From: Salminus brasiliensis
Lineage: Eukaryota; Chordata; Actinopteri; Characiformes; Bryconidae
NCBI RefSeq assembly: GCF_030463535.1
Contig: NC_132888.1
Coordinates: 24,331,269-24,395,268 of the forward strand
DNA length: 64,000 nt
Direction: 5' to 3'
Shown here: piece after piece, positions 61,901-64,000 of the stretch
Numbering within the stretch: position 1 is the stretch's first letter
Layout: the number at the start of each line of letters is the position of its first letter
Notes under the pieces: generated by a model
Databases searched by the model: none
What the model was told of the DNA's origin: nothing
Seen by the model: only the letters and a program-made list of their open reading frames with translations
Made by a program: the position numbers and the translations under genes

Positions 61901-63806
61901 GAAATGGAATGCTTTTTCTTGGTTTTGAACAAATATGGTCTTTTCTATGAAATTTGAATCCTCTAGTTTGCAAGGTTCTTGTGCTTACGGCCATTCCACC
62001 CTTAGAACGCCTGATCTCGTCTGATCTCAGAAGCTACCTAGGGTTGGGCCTGGTTAGTACTTGAATGGGAGACTGAATGGGAATACCAGGTGTTGTAAGC
62101 TTTTCCAGTCCTGCAAACAATTAAAGCTTACATTTCCATATTATTTACATCTTTTGCACAAATTTGTAGTTGAAACTCTTTTGCGTTGTAAATTTTGATG
62201 TGTTGAAATGGAATGCTTTTTCTTGGTTTTGAACAAATATGGTCTTATCTATGAAATTTGAATCCTCTAGTTTGCAAGGTTCTTCTGCTTACGGCCATTC
62301 CACCCTTAGAACGCCTGATCTCGTCTGATCTCAGAAGCTACCTAGGGTTGGGCCTGGTTAGTACTTGAATGGGAGACTGAATGGGAATACCAGGTGTTGT
62401 AAGCTTTTCCAGTCCTGCAAACAATTAAAGCTTACATTTCCATGTTATTTACATCTTTTGCACACATTTGTAGTTGAAACTCTTTTGTGATGTAAATTTT
62501 GATGTGTTGAAATGGAATGCTTTTTCTTGGTTTTGAACAAATATGGTCTTATCTATGAAATTTGAATCCTCTAGTTTGCAAGGTTATTCTGCTTGCGGCC
62601 ATTCCACCCTTAGAACGCCTGATCTCGTCTGATCTCAGAAGCTACCTAGGGTTGGGCCTGGTTAGTACTTGAATGGGAGACTGAATGGGAATATCAGGTG
62701 TTGTAAGCTTTTCCAGTCCTGCAAACAATTAAAGCTTATATTTCCATGTTATTTACATCTTTTGCACAAATTTGTAGTTGAAACTCTTTTGTGTTGTAAA
62801 TTTTGATGTGTTGAAATGGAATGCTTTTTCTTGGTTTTGAACAAATATGGTCTTATCTATGAAATTTGAATCCTCTAGTTTGCAAGGTTCTTCTGCATAC
62901 GGCCATTCCACCCTTAGAACGCCTGATCTCGTCTGATCTCAGAAGCTACCTAGGGTTGGGCCTGGTTAGTTCTTGAATGGGAGACTGAATGGGAATACCA
63001 GGTGTTGTAAGCTTTTGCAGTCCTGCAAACAATTAAAGCTTACATTTCCATGTTATTTACATCTTTTGCACAAATTTGTAGTTGAAACTCTTTTTTGTTG
63101 TAAATTTTGATGTGTTGAAATGGAATGCTTTTTCTTGGTTTTGAACAAATATGGTCTTATCTATGAAATTTGAATCCTCTAGTTTGCAAGGTTCTTCGGC
63201 TTACGGCCATTCCACCCTTAGAACGCCTGATCTCGTCTGATCTCAGCAGCTACCTAGGGTTGGGCCTGGTTAGTACTTGAATGGGAGACTGAATGGGAAT
63301 ACCAGGTGTTGTAAGCTTTTCCAGTCCTGCAAACAATTAAAGCTTACATTTCCATGTTATTTACATCTTTTGCACAAATTTGTAGTTGAAACTCTTTTGT
63401 GTTGTACATTTTGATGTGTTGAAATGGAATGCTTTTTCTTGGTTTTGAACAAATATGGTCTTATCTATGAAATTTGAATCCTCTAGTTTGCAAGGTTCTT
63501 CTGCTTACGGCCATTCCACCCTTAGAACGCCTGATCTCGTCTGATCTCAGAAGCTACCTAGGGTTGGGCCTGGTTAGTACTTGAATGGGAGACTGAATGG
63601 GAATACCAGGTGTTGTAAGCTTTTCCAGTCCTGCAAACAATTAAAGCTTACATTTCCATGTTATTTACATCTTTTGCACAAATTTGTAGTTGAAACTCTT
63701 TTGTGTTGTAAATTTTGATGTGTTGAAATGGAATGCTTTTTCTTGGTTTTGAACAAATATGGTCTTATCTATGAAATTTGAATCCTCTAGTTTGCAAGGT
63801 TCTTCT

Positions 63807-63926
63807 GCTTACGGCCATTCCACCCTTAGAACGCCTGATCTCGTCTGATCTCAGAAGCTACCTAGGGTTGGGCCTGGTTAGTACTTGAATGGGAGACTGA
63901 ATGGGAATACCAGGTGTTGTAAGCTT
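63807..63926 (+). pseudogene. 5S rRNA-like gene, right-end consensus (unit 210, last complete copy)
   Basis: This copy represents the type that dominates the right end: ACGCC, CTCG, GCTACCTAGGG and GACTGAATGGG. Helices I, III and V can form, with G8-U111 a wobble. Helix IV loses both G81 and A82 pairings because positions 94-95 are AA, and G85-U92 is only a wobble. Compared with the vertebrate consensus from memory it differs at about 19 of 120 positions. It is probably a satellite-like descendant rather than a working gene. Confidence 0.75.
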
Positions 63927-63981
63927 TTCCAGTCCTGCAATCAATTAAAGCTTACATTTCCATGTTATTTACATCTTTTGC

Positions 63982-63991
63982 ACAAATTTGT
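63982..63991. repeat. 10-bp palindrome ACAAATTTGT in the spacer (representative)
   Basis: A perfect 10-base palindrome lies in the spacer of almost every unit, about 175 bp after the gene start. A weaker relative, GAACAAATATGG, follows some 75 bp later. No protein-binding role is claimed. Confidence 0.6.
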
Positions 63992-64000
63992 AGTTGAAAC

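Larger units (their letters stand above)
1..64000 (+). repeat. 5S rDNA-derived tandem array (304-bp unit, about 210.5 copies)
   Basis: The same unit repeats from the first base to the last, always in the same orientation. Each unit is a 120-bp 5S-like gene followed by a 184-bp spacer. Gene starts step by exactly 304 bp from 273 to 63807, except for six one-base indels: +T near 18166 and 18469, and -1 near 29578, 33225, 37785 and 42684. These account exactly for the net shift of -2. Units differ by scattered substitutions that define a few linked subtypes and multi-unit super-repeats. The unit length is not a multiple of three and all frames are closed, so it is not coding. It is best described as degenerate 5S rDNA or a 5S-derived satellite. 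Both ends are cut by the window, so the true array is longer. No stretch of the window lies outside it. Confidence 0.97.
61071..64000 (+). repeat. Nearly homogeneous right end of array
   Basis: Units 201-210 are almost all ACGCC/CTCG genes with GACTGAATGGG; all but unit 202 (61375, GCTAGC and a type A spacer) have a type B spacer. They differ mainly by single private substitutions such as GTTCTTCGGC, TGTGATGTAA or GTACATTTTG. The loss of subtype mixing indicates recent amplification or strong homogenisation of one unit type. Confidence 0.75.

Noticed and set aside
273-63926. tRNA or other RNA polymerase III genes in the spacers
   Set aside because: I looked for box A/B-like pairs and cloverleaf arms in type A and B spacers and saw none. 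The GCTTAC copy in the spacer is too short to be a second gene.
1-64000. CRISPR-like array
   Set aside because: The period is 304 bp, the intervals are not unique sequences, and the repeated part is a 5S rRNA-like gene. No cas genes are present.
1-64000. 5S-derived SINE (SINE3-like) insertions
   Set aside because: Units are strictly head to tail at one period, with no poly-A or LINE-like tail, no target-site duplications and no unique DNA between them. This is a tandem array, not dispersed retrotransposon copies.
1-64000. Standard active 5S rDNA cluster
   Set aside because: About 17-19 shared differences from the vertebrate consensus, altered box A and box C, and many copies with broken helices argue against normal function. 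It is kept only as an alternative, because the species' true 5S sequence is unknown.
1-64000. Genes on the minus strand
   Set aside because: The minus strand shows only the reverse complement of the same units. No long frames or inverted units occur.
1-64000. CENP-B box or other centromere-specific motif
   Set aside because: No motif resembling the 17-bp CENP-B box was seen in the unit. A centromeric location cannot be inferred from sequence alone.

Overview
The whole 64,000-base window is one uninterrupted head-to-tail array of a 304-bp unit. Each unit carries a ~120-bp 5S ribosomal RNA-like gene on the + strand and a ~184-bp AT-rich spacer. There are 210 gene starts plus one gene cut by the left edge. 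No other gene class, transposon, tRNA or unique DNA is visible, and both window edges lie inside the array. The 5S part follows the vertebrate pattern: positions 31-46 and 64-81 match the vertebrate consensus as I remember it. The window is therefore most likely vertebrate nuclear DNA; the species cannot be read from it.

The array is not ordinary 5S rDNA. Every copy shares roughly 17-19 differences from the vertebrate consensus, in a gene that is normally almost invariant. Five of these are CpG-to-TpG/CpA transitions. Several are paired changes that keep helices I, III, IV and V of 5S rRNA base-paired. This suggests that a structurally constrained variant (or old) 5S gene founded the array. 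It then behaved as a satellite: many units, and nearly all at the right end, have since lost helix IV pairing. 5S-derived satellites are known elsewhere (5SHindIII-DNA of Hoplias fish, PcP190 of Neotropical frogs). This unit also has two HindIII-type AAGCTT sites, but its relation to those families is untested.

Gene starts by unit number n: 273+304(n-1) for n=1-59; 18210 for n=60; 18515+304(n-61) for n=61-97; 29762+304(n-98) for n=98-109; 33409+304(n-110) for n=110-124; 37968+304(n-125) for n=125-140; 42831+304(n-141) for n=141-210. Only six single-base indels change unit length in the whole window (two +1, four -1).

Layout. 1-17,900: alternating unit subtypes in nested multi-unit repeats, including an exact-looking 11-unit tandem duplication (6961-13648). 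17,900-29,500: more mixed, with 1- to 4-unit local duplications. 29,500-39,500: a 15-unit block followed by a 13-unit copy; the two extra units in the first copy match units about 15.5 kb upstream. 39,500-50,100: units with a TATAAAA upstream motif and 9-, 2- and 2-unit duplications. 50,100-61,000: a 14-unit super-repeat marked by a TTAAC spacer variant at 10 positions. 61,000-64,000: almost uniform units, suggesting recent amplification. The units probably do not work together as genes. Whether any is transcribed by RNA polymerase III cannot be told from sequence.
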